Shown here one piece after another: positions 35,641-45,420 of a stretch of DNA of 64,000 nt. Position numbers and translations under genes: made by a program. This DNA is from Cymbidium sinense (taxonomy: Eukaryota > Streptophyta > Magnoliopsida > Asparagales > Orchidaceae), in assembly GCA_021442155.1 (NCBI GenBank), contig JAKCPB010000333.1:1-64000 (forward strand), read 5' to 3'. The notes under the pieces are model-generated. The model worked only from the letters and a program-made list of their open reading frames with translations, was not told the origin of the DNA and made no database searches. Every line of letters starts with the position of its first letter. Within the stretch, counting starts at the first letter, position 1.

Positions 35641-36042
35641 TAAGGGAGAATTTACCCACCAAAGCAAACTCAAGGGCTTAGAAAGTTTGTCAACATCTTG
35701 ATGAACACACATTCCGCAATCCAAGATAAGAAAATGAGATTAACTTAAAGCATTCGAGCTAGGATCTTACCGATAAGGCCTTTGAATGATTTAATAAAGT
35801 GCATTAACAGAGCAATTGAATCCGTAAAACCTATAGAGTGGAGGGCAAAGTCGGTGCCGAGATGCGACGAAGTCTTCGAGACCGAGCTCCGCCATTGCTT
35901 TAATCCAAAGACACATAATGGAGTGATACACACACGTTCAGGCCGAGAGAAGCGCACCGAGAAGCGGCCAATTACCCGAGAGCGGCCAATCCACCGAGGG
36001 GAACACAAAATCGCCAGAGAGAAAGCACGAGTTTTTGGGTTT
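35641..36042 (-). other. LINE 5' untranslated region
   Basis: About 400 bp before the recognisable ORF1 sequence, with higher GC than the surroundings (CCGATTGGCCGC/GCGGCC words on either strand around 35940-36000). It ends at GAGTTTTTGGGTTT, where telomeric repeat resumes. An open frame at 35745-36008 has no recognised domain. Confidence 0.55.
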
Positions 36043-36055
36043 GAAGTTTTTGGGG
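36043..36055 (+). repeat. Right target-site duplication of the LINE (candidate)
   Basis: GAAGTTTTTGGGG pairs with CAAGTTTTGGG at 27577-27587. Confidence 0.5.
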
Positions 36056-36267
36056 TTTAGGGTTTAAGGTTTAGGGTTTAGGGTTTAGAGTTTAGGGTTT
36101 ATTATTTAGGATTTGGGTTTAGGGTTTTAGATTTTAGTGTTTAGGGTTAGTTTTAGGATTTAGAGTTTTGGGTTTTTGGTTTAGGGTTTAGGGTTTAGAG
36201 TTTAGAAGTTTTCTTTTTAAAGTAAATCGATAAGTTCATGTATTTATTTAGTTTAGGGGTTAAGGTT
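36056..36267 (+). repeat. Interstitial TTTAGGG array and boundary motif
   Basis: TTTAGGG heptamers run to about 36205, then AAAGTAAATCGATAAGTTCATG (36218-36239), a boundary motif variant, then TTTAGTTTAGGGGTTAAGG, which abuts gene fragment copy 3 just as at 25080. Confidence 0.85.
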
Positions 36268-36720
36268 CTTTTTAACAGAGAACAAATTCAGATTCAATAT
36301 TAGATTTCTTTTTGATTTCATGAATGAAGTAGCACCCCAAGTTTTCTAAGATACAAGCGGGGACATAGTTAAAAAATGAGCACCCATAGAGCAAATCAAA
36401 AACCCTAGATAAATAAAATCATCTCTACTATAAAGGCAGTTCCATAAGCAGTAGATTAGATCAGTTGTTCTTTAATTTCTCTAGTTCCCATCAGAACCAC
36501 CACCACCTCTCGAGTAGCGGGATTCACCATCATTTCCATATCTCCGCCACACACCACTGCAACCTGCCTTGCCTCCATAACCAACATTGCTCCCACCACC
36601 TCCATATCCACCAAGACTTCCAGATCCCACCACCAGGATAACCAGCCATTGCCTGCCTTCACCCAGATCTAAAGCTAGTTGATGGTGAAGTTCTACCACA
36701 AAGTTCTACCTATTCTTAGG
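36268..36720 (-). pseudogene. Copy 3: 3' end of the glycine-rich RNA-binding protein gene
   Basis: The minus strand gives the clearest Gly-rich reading. From 36699 it is LALDLGEGRQWL, then GSGSLGGYGGGGSNVGYGGKAG, then YGNDGESRYSRGGGGSDGN to the stop near 36481. A 3' UTR and a short A-run follow (TTTTT at 36269-36273 on plus). The 5' edge is again CCTAAGAATAGGTAGAACTTTG fused to telomeric repeat. The RRM is missing. The C-terminal phrase SRYSRGGGGSDGN is shared with copies 2 and 5, showing common descent. Confidence 0.65.
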
Positions 36721-37007
36721 GTTTATAGTTAGTTTAGCATTTAGGGTTTAGGGTTTATGGTTTAGGGACTAGGGTTTAGTGTTTAGGGTTTAGGGTTGTA
36801 GGTTTTAAAGTTTAGGGTTTAAGGTTTAAGGTTTCAGGGTTTAGGGTTTATGGTTTAGGGTTAAGGGTTTAGGATTTAGAGTTTAGGGTTTAAAGTTTAT
36901 GGTTTAAAGTAGGGTTTTAGGTTTGGTCAGAGTTTAGGGTTTGGGGTTTAGGTTAGATTTAGGGTTTAGGGTTTTAAGGGTTTAGGATTAGGGTTTAGGT
37001 TTTTTTT
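36721..37007 (+). repeat. Interstitial TTTAGGG array
   Basis: Begins with the same TTTATAGTTAGTTTAGCATTT flank as copy 2, then TTTAGGG with TTTAAGG and TTTATGG variants up to a boundary motif at 37008. Confidence 0.88.
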
Positions 37008-39508
37008 AAAATTAAGTAAACCCAGTAGGTTTAAGTTTATTTAGTTTTCTTTATTTATTTGAGTCATTTGAGTTTATTTAACTTTATTTTATTTAGTAGT
37101 TTATTTATTTTATATTTATTTCAATATAGGTTTTATTTTATATTTTTAGGTTTATATTTATTTTTAAGTTGAGTTTTATTTTAATTATTTTTAGTTTATT
37201 TTTTATTTTATCTTTAGTTTAGTTTGGTTTTTATTTTATTTTTTAGGTTTAGGTTTTAAATTTAGGTTTTTTTTAGTTTAGGTTTAAGTTTATTTTAGTT
37301 TATTATATTTTATTCAGTTTAGGTTTATGTTTAGGTTTAGTTTATCTTAGGTTTAGTTTTATTTATTTTAGTTTATTTTATTTAAGTTTAGGTTTATTTT
37401 ATTTTATTTTTTAATTTATTTTAGGTTCATGTTTTTTTTAGTTTATTTTATTATTTATTTTTTTGGGTTTAGTTTTAGGTTTATTTGTAATTTTTATTTA
37501 ATTTTAGTTTAATTCATTTAGGTTTTCTTTTATTTAATTTTTAGTTTAGTTTAGATTTTATTTATTTTACTTTAGTTTATTTTTATTTTATTTTATTTCA
37601 ATTTAGGTATTTTATTTTTTATTTTATTTTATTTTATTTGGTTTAGGTTTTTATTTTTATTTTAGGTTTTATTTAGTTTAGTATTTTATTATTTTAGTTT
37701 ATGGTTCATTTAGTTTTAGTTTTGTGGTTTTAGTTTAGGGTAGGTTTAGTTTAGGGTTTTAATGTTTGGGTTAGGTTTTTAGGGTTTTAGGAGGGCTCAG
37801 GGTTAGCCTAGGGTCAGTTTAGGGTTTAGATTTAGGGTTTTAGGACTCATGGTTAAGGCCAGGTTTGGGGTAGGGTTTAGGGTTTTCAGGGCTTATCATT
37901 TAGGTTTAGTGTTTTTTTTAGGTTTTATTTAGGTTTAAGGTTTAGGTATTTAGGTCAGGTTTAGGTTAGTTTAGGATTATTTTAGTGGTTTCTGTTATTT
38001 TTGTTTTACTATTTAGGTTTTTAAAGTCTGGTTTAGGTTTAGTATTTTTTTAAAAAAATTAGGTAAACTAATAGGTTTATATTTATTTAGTTTATTTATT
38101 ATATATTTTAGTTTATTTTATTTTTAATTTTTATTTAGGTTTATTTTTTAATTTTAATTAGTTTGGTTTATTTATTTTAGGTTTATTTTTTTTTTAGTTT
38201 AGGTTTTTTTTAGTTTATTTTTAGGTTTAGTTTAGGTTTACATTTTTTTTTTTTTTTTTTTTAGTTTTCGTTATTTATTATTTTAGGTTTAGCTTAGGTT
38301 TTATTTTATATTCTTAGGTTTAGGTTTTAAGTTTTTATTTTATGTTCACTTTTAGGTTTTATTTTTTAGTTTAAGTTTAAGTTTATTTTTAACTTATTTT
38401 ATTTTATTTAATTTAGGGTTTAAGTTTAGTTTATTTTAAGTTTAGGTTTAGGTTTTATTTGTTTTATTTTAGTTTAAGTTTAGGTTTATTTTATTTTGTT
38501 TATTTTTTTTATTTTAGTTTAGGGTCATTTTATTTTATTTATTTTAGTTTAGGTTTTTATTTAATTTTTAATTTATTTTATTATAGGTTTATTTTATTTT
38601 ATTTTACGTTTAGTTTGTATTTTATTTAGCTTTTTTTAAGTTTATTTTATTTTTTATTTTTGTTTAGGTTTTTATTTATTTTATTTTAGTTTAACTTTTA
38701 TTTTATTTTTAGGTTTAATTTTAGGTTGAGGTTGAGGTTTAGGTTTAGGTTTAGGTTTTTATTTTATTTAAGTTTAGGTTTTTTTATTTATTTTATTTTT
38801 AGGTTTTATTTAGTTTAGGTTTAGGTTTTCAACTTTTTAGGGTTTATTATTTAGGATTTGGGTTTAGGGCTTACGGTTTAGGGTTGTCGGTTTTAGGGTT
38901 TAGGGTTAGTTTTAGGGTTTAGGGTTAAGGGGTTTTCTTTTTAAAGTAAGTAAACCGATAGGTTTAGGTTCATTTAGTCTATTTAGTTTAGGGTTTAGGG
39001 TTTTATGGTTTAGGTTTTATGGAGGTTGTTTAGAGTTTAGGGTTTTCTAGGGTTTAGGTTTATAGGATTTAGGTTTTGGTTTATTTTTTTTTATTTTAGG
39101 TTTAGTTTTATTTTATTTAGGTTTTATTTTAGTTTAGTTTAGGTTTTATTGTTTTATTTTAATTTAATTTTATTATTTATTTATTTATTATTTTAGTTAA
39201 GGTCTAGGTTTAGGTTTTAGTTTATGTTTTATTTTATTTTTTTTTTACTTTATTTTGGTTTAGGTTTTATTTATTTATTTTATTTTTTGGTATTTTAGCT
39301 TTTTTAGGTTTATTTATTGGTTGGAGGTTTAGTTTTTAGGTTTAGGATTTAGGGTTTAGGGTTTAGGTTTTAGGGTGTAGGGTTTAGGGTTTATGGTTTA
39401 TGCTTTTAGGGTTTAGTGTTTAGGGTTTAGGGATTTTAGGGTTTAGGGTTTATGGTTTAAGTTTTAGGTCTAGGGTTCACCTTTTAGTTTAGGGTTTAGG
39501 TTTTTTGA
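37008..39508 (+). repeat. Composite satellite: two further cycles of motif, T-rich array, G-rich stretch
   Basis: Boundary motif (37008-37033), T-rich array to 37720, G-rich stretch with GGCTCAGGGTTAG and GGCCAGG words (37725-38040), boundary motif (38056-38079), T-rich array to 38830. Then TTTAGGG (38830-38930), boundary motif (38943-38966), mixed T-rich array to 39330, and TTTAGGG to gene fragment copy 4. A TTTAGGTCTAGGGTTCAC phrase at about 39463-39480 is shared with the flank of copy 5. Confidence 0.85.
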
Positions 39509-39919
39509 TTTTTTTTTAACAGAAGATTCAACAGTTATTCTTTTTGATTTCATCAACCAAGTAACACGCCAAGTTTTGTAAGACACAAGTGATGACATAG
39601 ATAAAAAATGAGCACGCATAGAGCAAACCAAAACTATTAGATAACTAGAACAATCTCTATAATAAAGATACAGCCATAGGATTGGATCCATTCTTCGCTT
39701 TCTCTAGTTCCCATTAGAACCACTGGCCTCAGAGTAGCGGATCCACCATCATATGCTCTCCCTCTACCACCACCATGGTAACCTCCGCCGCTTCCATAAC
39801 CACCACCGCCCGACCACCACCTCCATATCAACCGACCTCAGTCCCGCTTCTCCTCCATCCAGATCTAGATCAGCCTGTTGGCAGTGACTTTCCGCAGTCA
39901 AGGTTTTGCCCATTCTTAG
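39509..39919 (-). pseudogene. Copy 4: 3' end of the glycine-rich RNA-binding protein gene
   Basis: The minus strand reads NGQNLD at the 5' edge (39910-39890), which matches the NGQNLDGR start of the last RRM strand in GR-RBPs and has no stop at Gln. It continues through frame breaks to GGGGYGSGGGYHGGGRGRAYDGGSA (39810-39730). The C-terminus is altered, then a 3' UTR and A-run follow (T-run 39509-39517 on plus). It is the shortest copy at about 410 bp. The open frame on plus at 39775-40062 is a Pro-rich shadow that runs into telomeric repeat. Confidence 0.62.
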
Positions 39920-40829
39920 GGTTTAGGTTTAGGTTTATAAGTTTTAGGGTTTATGTTTATTTTTTAATATATATAGTTGCTTTAGGTTTAGGTTTAGGTT
40001 TGAGTTTAGGTTTTGGAGGGTTTAGGTTATGGTTTAGGTGGGTATCACATGGGTGGGTTTAGGGTTTTAAAGACTATGCTTTGGGAGGGGTTAGGATTAA
40101 GGTTTAGGTTTAGGTTTAGGTTTATGGTTTTTGTTTTACTTAGGATTTAGGGTTTAGGGTTATAGGTTTAGGATTGTAGATTTAGGGTTTTGGGTTTAGG
40201 ATTTAAGGTTTAGGTTTTTTTTAATTAAGTAAACTAGTAGGTTTTGGTTTATTTAGTTTATTTACTTTAGGGTTTTTTAAAATTTAGGGTTTAGGGTTTA
40301 GGTTAGGTGATTAGAATTTAGTTTAGTTTTGGGTTAATTGGTTTGGGTTAGGGAGTTTTATTTATATTTTATTTATTTTAGGTTTAGTTTTATTTAAGTT
40401 TTATTTTATTAGTTTAGTTTTATGTTTATTTATTTATTTTAGTTTAGTTTTATTTTATTTTTTTTAGTTAGGTTTAGGTTTTTTAGTTTAGTTTTTTTAT
40501 TTATTTTATTTTTTTTATTTTATTTAGTTTAGGTTTTATTTATTTTATTTAAGTTTATTTAGTTTAGTTTAGGTTTTTTTTTTATGATTTAGGGTAGGTT
40601 TAGTGAGGGTTTTAGGGTTTTTAGGGTTTAGTTTAGAGTTTAGGTTTTAGGTTTTTAGTTTTTTAGGGTTTAGGGTTTAGGGTTTAGGGTTAGGGTGTTT
40701 TTCTTTTAGGGTTTATGGTTTAGGGTTTAGGTTTAGGGTTTAGGGTTTTTAGGTTTTAGAGTTTAGGGTTTAGGGTTTAGGTTTTAGGTCTAGGGTTCAC
40801 ATTTTAGTTTTGGGTTTTGGGTTTTGGGA
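39920..40829 (+). repeat. Telomeric repeat, boundary motif and short T-rich array
   Basis: Variant TTTAGG/TTTAGGG to 40215, boundary motif AATTAAGTAAACTAGTAGG (40223-40241), T-rich array (40340-40580), then well-ordered TTTAGGG (40600-40780) and the phrase TTTTAGGTCTAGGGTTCAC next to copy 5. Confidence 0.85.
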
Positions 40830-41280
40830 TTTTTTCTTAAACAGAGAACAAATTTAGATTTAACATTTATTCTTTTCGATTTCATCGACCAAGTAACACA
40901 CCAAGGTTTCTAAGACACAAACGACAACATAGATTAAAAATGAGCACGCATAGAGCAAATCAAAAATCCTAGATAACTAGAACCGTCTCTACTATAAAGA
41001 CATAGTTTCATAAGCAGCAGATCGGATCAATCATTCTTCAGTTTCTCTAGTTCCCATCAAAACCAATCTAGCCTCTCGAGTAGCGGGATCCACCATCATA
41101 TCCCCGATGTCTCCCTCCGCCACTACCACGACTATAACCTCCATCGCTTCCATAACAACCACTGCTCCAACCACCACCTCCATGTCCGCCAGTACCTCCA
41201 GATCTTCCTCCACCACTTTGATAACCACTTGCTTCTGCCGCTAAATCTAGGGTTGATGTGACGTCTCGCCATGGTTTTCT
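40830..41280 (-). pseudogene. Copy 5: 3' end of the glycine-rich RNA-binding protein gene
   Basis: The minus strand reads KASGYQ, then GGGRSGGTGGHGGGGW, then GSDGGYSRG and GYDGGSRYSRG to a broken C-terminus. The 3' UTR contains GTGCTCATTTTTAATC, and a short A-run lies at 40830-40836 (T on plus). The 5' edge differs from the other copies: it has AAATCTAGGGTTGATGTGACGTC and then unrelated T-rich DNA, without the CCCTAAGAATGGG junction. The 65-residue frame at 41031-41228 is a shifted reading. Confidence 0.6.
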
Positions 41281-42180
41281 GGTTTATTTAGGTTTAGGTT
41301 TAAGTTTAGGTTTTTTATTTATTTTTAATTTATAGTTAATTTAGGTTTTTAGGTTTAAGGGTTTAGGGTTTAGGTTTAAGGTTTAGGTTTAGGGTTTAGC
41401 ATTTAGGGTTTATTGTAAGGTTTAGTTAGGTTTTATTGTTATTCTTTAGGTTGGTTAGATTTTATTTAGGTTTAGGTTTAGGGTTTTTAGGTTAGATTTA
41501 GTTTAGGTTTGTTTAGGGATTAGGGTTGTAGGTTTATAGTTTAGGGTTAGTTTTATGGTTTAGGTTTAAGTTTTTTAATTAAATGAAGTTAGTTTATTTA
41601 GTTTAGAGTTTTGGTTTTTTGGTTTTTTAAGTTTATCAGTTTAGTTTAGTTTATTTGTGTTTAAGGTTTAGTTTATTTAGGATCCAGGGTTTATGGGTTT
41701 ATGGTTTTTTTTAATTAAGTAAATCGATAGGTTTAGGTTTATTTAGTTTATTTAATTTATTTTTTATTTAATTTAGTTTATTTAATTTTATTAATTTTTT
41801 AGGTTTATTTTTTATTTTTTATAGTTTAGTTTATTTATTTTAAGTTTATTTATTTTTGTTTAGGTTTAAGTTTATTTTATTTTGTTTAATTTATTTTTAT
41901 TTTAGATTTAGTTTTTTTTTAGTTTAGTGTTTAAGTTTTATTTTTTATTTTTTTTAAGTTTAATTTTTAGGTTTAGGTTTTTATTTAGTTTTTATTTTAT
42001 TTTGTTTTAGGTTTATTTTATTTTTATTTTATGTTTCTTTTTTATTTTATTTAGGTTTTTTATTCTTATGTTTATTTTATTTTTTAGTTTAGTTTAGGTT
42101 TTTATATATTTTATTTTAGTTTATTTTATTTTTATCTTAGGTTTAGATTTAGGTTTTAGTTTAGGTTTTTATTTTATTTT
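41281..42180 (+). repeat. Telomere-like and T-rich array
   Basis: TTTAGG/TTTAGGG mixture to 41700, boundary motif AATTAAGTAAATCGATAGG (41713-41731), then T-rich TTTATTTTA array up to the abrupt start of E2 at about 42181. Confidence 0.85.
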
Positions 42181-42795
42181 AGACTGAATCTTGATGAACT
42201 CTTTCATCATCATCATCAAGTCGAGTGTTATGTTGATGTTCTCGATCAAATTTAGAGAAAAGGAAGACCATCTCTTTCACTTGAGAGTAGGATTCAATAG
42301 TTAAGATAATTTAACCTCAAAATGAACCCCAAATGTGTATTGAGTAGCAGGGAAACTCCTTGGGTTTGTTGTCCGACACCTGAGAATAAAATCGATCGAG
42401 ATAATCAAGGCGATATTAGAAATGCCACCCCCTAAAAGTTTAACTCAACTCAGATCATTCCAAGGGCAGTTGGCGTAACTAAGATGCTTTATATCCAACC
42501 TATTTGGAAGATGTCAACCATTCTCATGACTTGTCAAAAAGGATGTTAACTTCAAGTGGGATGACAAGTATGAGCTTGCCTTCAAAGACATCAAGCATTA
42601 CCTGATGATGCGGCTAGTTCTAGCAGCCCTTATCCCAAGCAAGCCGCTCATACTTGACATTGCTACATTAGACGACTCCCTTGGTTCTTTGTTGTCCCAA
42701 GCCAATGATGAAGGGAAGGAAAATACACTCTACTACCTCATCCATCATCTAATCCTTGCTAAGGCTAATTATCCACCTATTTACATGTTAGTTAG
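42181..42795 (+). pseudogene. E2: partial RT and RNase H, first copy
   Basis: The element starts abruptly inside RT (TGAACTCTTTCATCATCATC, then CYVDV at about 42225, a damaged YVDD). It continues through the RT connection (MPPPKSLTQLRSFQ-like, 42420-42465) into RNase H (42605-42780, ILDIATLDDSLGSLLSQANDEGKENTLYYL). Near 42790 it jumps back to the start of RT. The same sequence is repeated at about 43090-43690, so this is a partial duplicate or the tail of a separate insertion. Confidence 0.8.
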
Positions 42796-43505
42796 CCATA
42801 TTAAGAAAATAATGGCCAAATTCACATATGCTTCGATTTAAGGAATTTAAATAATGCATGTCCAAAAGATGAATTTCCACTACCAATCTCATTATTGATG
42901 TTAGACATTGCCTCATCTCATGCAATATTTTCTTTCATGGATGGCTCATTTGGATATAACCAAATAAAGATGGCCCCAGAACAAACACTGCTTTTAGAAC
43001 ACCCGATCAAAATCTATTGTTATAAGGTCATGCCTTTCAGCAATAAAAATGTTGATGCTACATACTAGTGGGCTATGACTTGAATCTTTAATGAACTCAT
43101 TCATCTTCAAGTTGGGAGCTATATCGATGATCTCATGATCAAAACTATAGAAAAGGATGACCATCTCTTTGACTTGAGAGTAGTTTTTGAACATTTAAGA
43201 TCATTTAACCTCAAAATGAACCCCCTGAAGTGTGTATTCAGAATAGCTTTAAAAGATTCCTTAGGTTTGTTGTCCGACACCAGGGAATAAAAATTGAACC
43301 GGAGATGATCAAGGGAATATTCGAAATGCCACCCCTTAAAAGTTTAACTCAACTTAGATCATTCGAAGGGTGGTTGGAGTATCTAAGACACTTTATATCC
43401 AACCTACCGAAAATATGCCAGCCATTCTCAACACTTGTCAAAAAGGATGCTAAGTTTAAGTGGGATGACAAGTGTGAGCATGCCTATAAAGATACCAAGC
43501 ATTAA
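42796..43505 (+). pseudogene. E2: reverse transcriptase, second copy
   Basis: Begins with the fingers (VKKKNGQ-like: AAAATAATGGCCAAATTCACATATG), then SFMDGSFGYNQIKM, YCYKVMPFS, and FNELIHLQVGSYIDDLMIKT at about 43080-43150, with an intact YIDD box. The LDLRVVFEHLRSFNLKMNPLKCVF stretch and LTQLRSFEGWLEYLRHFISNLP with KICQPFSTLVKKDAKFKWDD follow (43230-43505). It is better preserved than in E1 or E3 but still has frame breaks at about 42960, 43070 and 43260. Confidence 0.88.
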
Positions 43506-43960
43506 ATGATGATGACACTAGTTCAAGTAGCCCCTATCCCGTGTAGGTCGCTCATACTTTATACTGCTGCGTTAGATGGCTCCCTTGGTGCTTGTTGGCC
43601 CAAGACAATGATGAAGGGAAGGAAAATGCACTCTACTACCTCAACCATCGTCTAATCTCTATAGAGGCAAATTATCTACCAATTGAGAAACATTGCCTAG
43701 CTTTAATCTTTGCATCCCAAAAGCTATAACACTACATGTTTCCTCAGAAGGTGAACTTAATCTCTAGGATTAATCTACTATAGTATCTCATGACTGGGCC
43801 AATGCTATCCGGACGGTTGGCACGATGGTCCATGATCCTCTCACAGTTTGACATTACCTTCATTCCATGCGGTGAAAGGATAAGCTAGCTTGATTTCTTA
43901 GCGACACCCACTTCCTGTTGACTCTCCGCTTATTGATGATCTCCTCGATGAACAAATCAT
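43506..43960 (+). pseudogene. E2: RNase H domain, second copy
   Basis: The sequence reads LVQVAPIPCRSLILYTAALDGSLGA, then a frameshift through the DEGKENALYYL region, IEKHCLALIFASQKL and the tail SRLARWSMILSQFDITFI. At 43900-43960 a LPVDSPLIDDLLDEQI piece leads into aRNH. The DNA matches E1 at 15705-16140. Confidence 0.8.
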
Positions 43961-44440
43961 AAACTTAGGAGATACTAGCATTCACAGATGAGAGATGTAC
44001 TTTGATGGTGAAGCTTCCTCTCAAAGAGGAGAAGACTCATAATCTACTATTCTAGGAAAAGCATGGGTAGGAATATTTCTCTTAACTCTAGACTGCAATG
44101 TGATGAGATTCTCATATCATCTGTCCAATCCTTGCACCAACAACAAAGTTGAATATGAAGCTCTGATTGTCAATCTAGAGTTAGTCATTTCACTAAGCAT
44201 CCATAACATCAACATATTCGGGGATTCTCAGCTAGTTATCAACCAAATTATTGGGTCCTATAAGGTTATAAAGCCCAAGCTCCATCACTACCACAAGTAC
44301 ACCATGGAATTGTTGGCCCAAATCCCAGAGGTTACCATTTATAAGATACCTCGAGGAGAGAACATCATAGCATATGCTTTAGCCAAGATTGCCAATGAGT
44401 TGGCATGTCCGGAGGATGAGTCATATCAATAAAGGTCCAA
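43961..44440 (+). pseudogene. E2: archaeal-type RNase H (aRNH)
   Basis: EMYFDGEASSQRGE, then an open frame of 110 residues (44100-44432) reading MRFSYHLSNPCTNNKVEYEA, LIVNLELV, NINIFGDSQLVINQIIGS and NIIAYALAKIANELA. Catalytic residues appear in DGE, E (VEYEAL) and D (FGDSQ). This is the best-preserved aRNH in the window and supports placement in the Tat lineage. Confidence 0.88.
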
Positions 44441-44639
44441 AATAGACAAGTCTTATCCCTTATTAATATTGAACTCATCAAAAAGTACTCTCTTGAAGGG
44501 GAGGTTTCCATTGCCAAGAAGGATGAGGAGTTAGATTGGAGTCAACCATTCATGGATTACATAAATAAATGCAAACTACCTCAAGAGAAGTCCCAAGCAA
44601 ATCAGATGAAGTAGAGAGCACTTTCCTATGCTCTTGTGG

Positions 44640-45420
44640 ATGGTGTCTTGTACAGGTGATATTCTGATCATATGTGGTTACATTGTTTAGACAAGCACGA
44701 AGCTTGTAAGATCGTGACTGAGGTACACTTAGGATTATGTGGAGCTAACCAATCTGGTCTGAAGATGAAAGCCAATATCAAGTGACTAGGATATTACTAG
44801 ATGTCAATAATCAAAGATTTCATGGATATGGCTAGGTGATGCCACCAATGTCAAATACATTGTGCAGTCCTACACCAACCACCCAACATTCTACATGTTA
44901 CATTGGCCTCATGGCCATTCGAGTGTTGGGATATTGACATAGTGGGTCCAATTAATCCTCCTTCCAAGGGTCATTAAATCATCTAAGCTGTTACTGAGTG
45001 CTTTTCCAAATGAGTGAAGATGATTTTTTTCAGAGAAGTCACAACTTAGCATGTGCTCCAATTTTTTAGGAACCATATCGTATATAGGTTCGTAGTGCCT
45101 CGATGAATTATATATAATCGTGGTACTGCATTCAAGAGCACTGAGATCAATAACTTTTCCCAAAGACACAACATAGATTGGAGATATTCTACCATCAACT
45201 ACCCGAGGGAAAATGGCTTAGCAGAAGTTTTCAACAAAACTCTCATCCAAATACTGAAGAAGACACTTGATAAAAATAAGCGATAGTGGCATGAGCAGTT
45301 AGTTGAAGCCTTCTGGGCCTAATACACAACATATAAAACACCAACTCATTGTACTATTTTCTCCTTAATGTATGGGTCTAAAGCCGTTCCCATTAGAAGT
45401 CCAACTCCCATCACTAACGA
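44640..45420 (+). pseudogene. E2: integrase zinc-binding and core domains
   Basis: LDKHEACKIVTEVHLGLCGANQSG and CHQCQ (about 44845) supply His and the Cys pair of the HHCC zinc site. CWDIDIVGPINPP gives the first catalytic Asp. The second Asp region at about 45110 reads YNRGTAF where E1 has SDNGTAF, so that Asp is lost. The third catalytic residue is intact in GLAEVFNKTLIQ (45208-45250). WHEQLVEAFWA, TTYKTPT and IFSLMYGSKA follow. Frameshifts and stops are spread throughout. Confidence 0.85.

Larger units (their letters stand above)
27588..36042 (-). mobile_element. Near full-length LINE (non-LTR retrotransposon) in telomere-like satellite
   Basis: About 8.45 kb on the minus strand, bounded by a 20-bp T-run (poly-A tail) at 27588-27607 and by a candidate target-site duplication. 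The order read on minus is 5' UTR, ORF1 with DUF4283-like and zinc-knuckle-like pieces, apurinic endonuclease, reverse transcriptase, zf-RVT, RNase H, and an unusually long 3' region of nearly 3 kb. This is the plant L1-clade layout. Every domain is frameshifted, so the copy is dead, but the structure is complete from end to end. It split a TTTAGGG/T-rich satellite whose repeat resumes at once on both sides. Confidence 0.85.

Noticed and set aside
39775..40062. 95-codon plus-strand frame beginning with a Pro-rich stretch
   Set aside because: Antisense shadow of the glycine-rich gene tail that continues into TTTAGG repeat.
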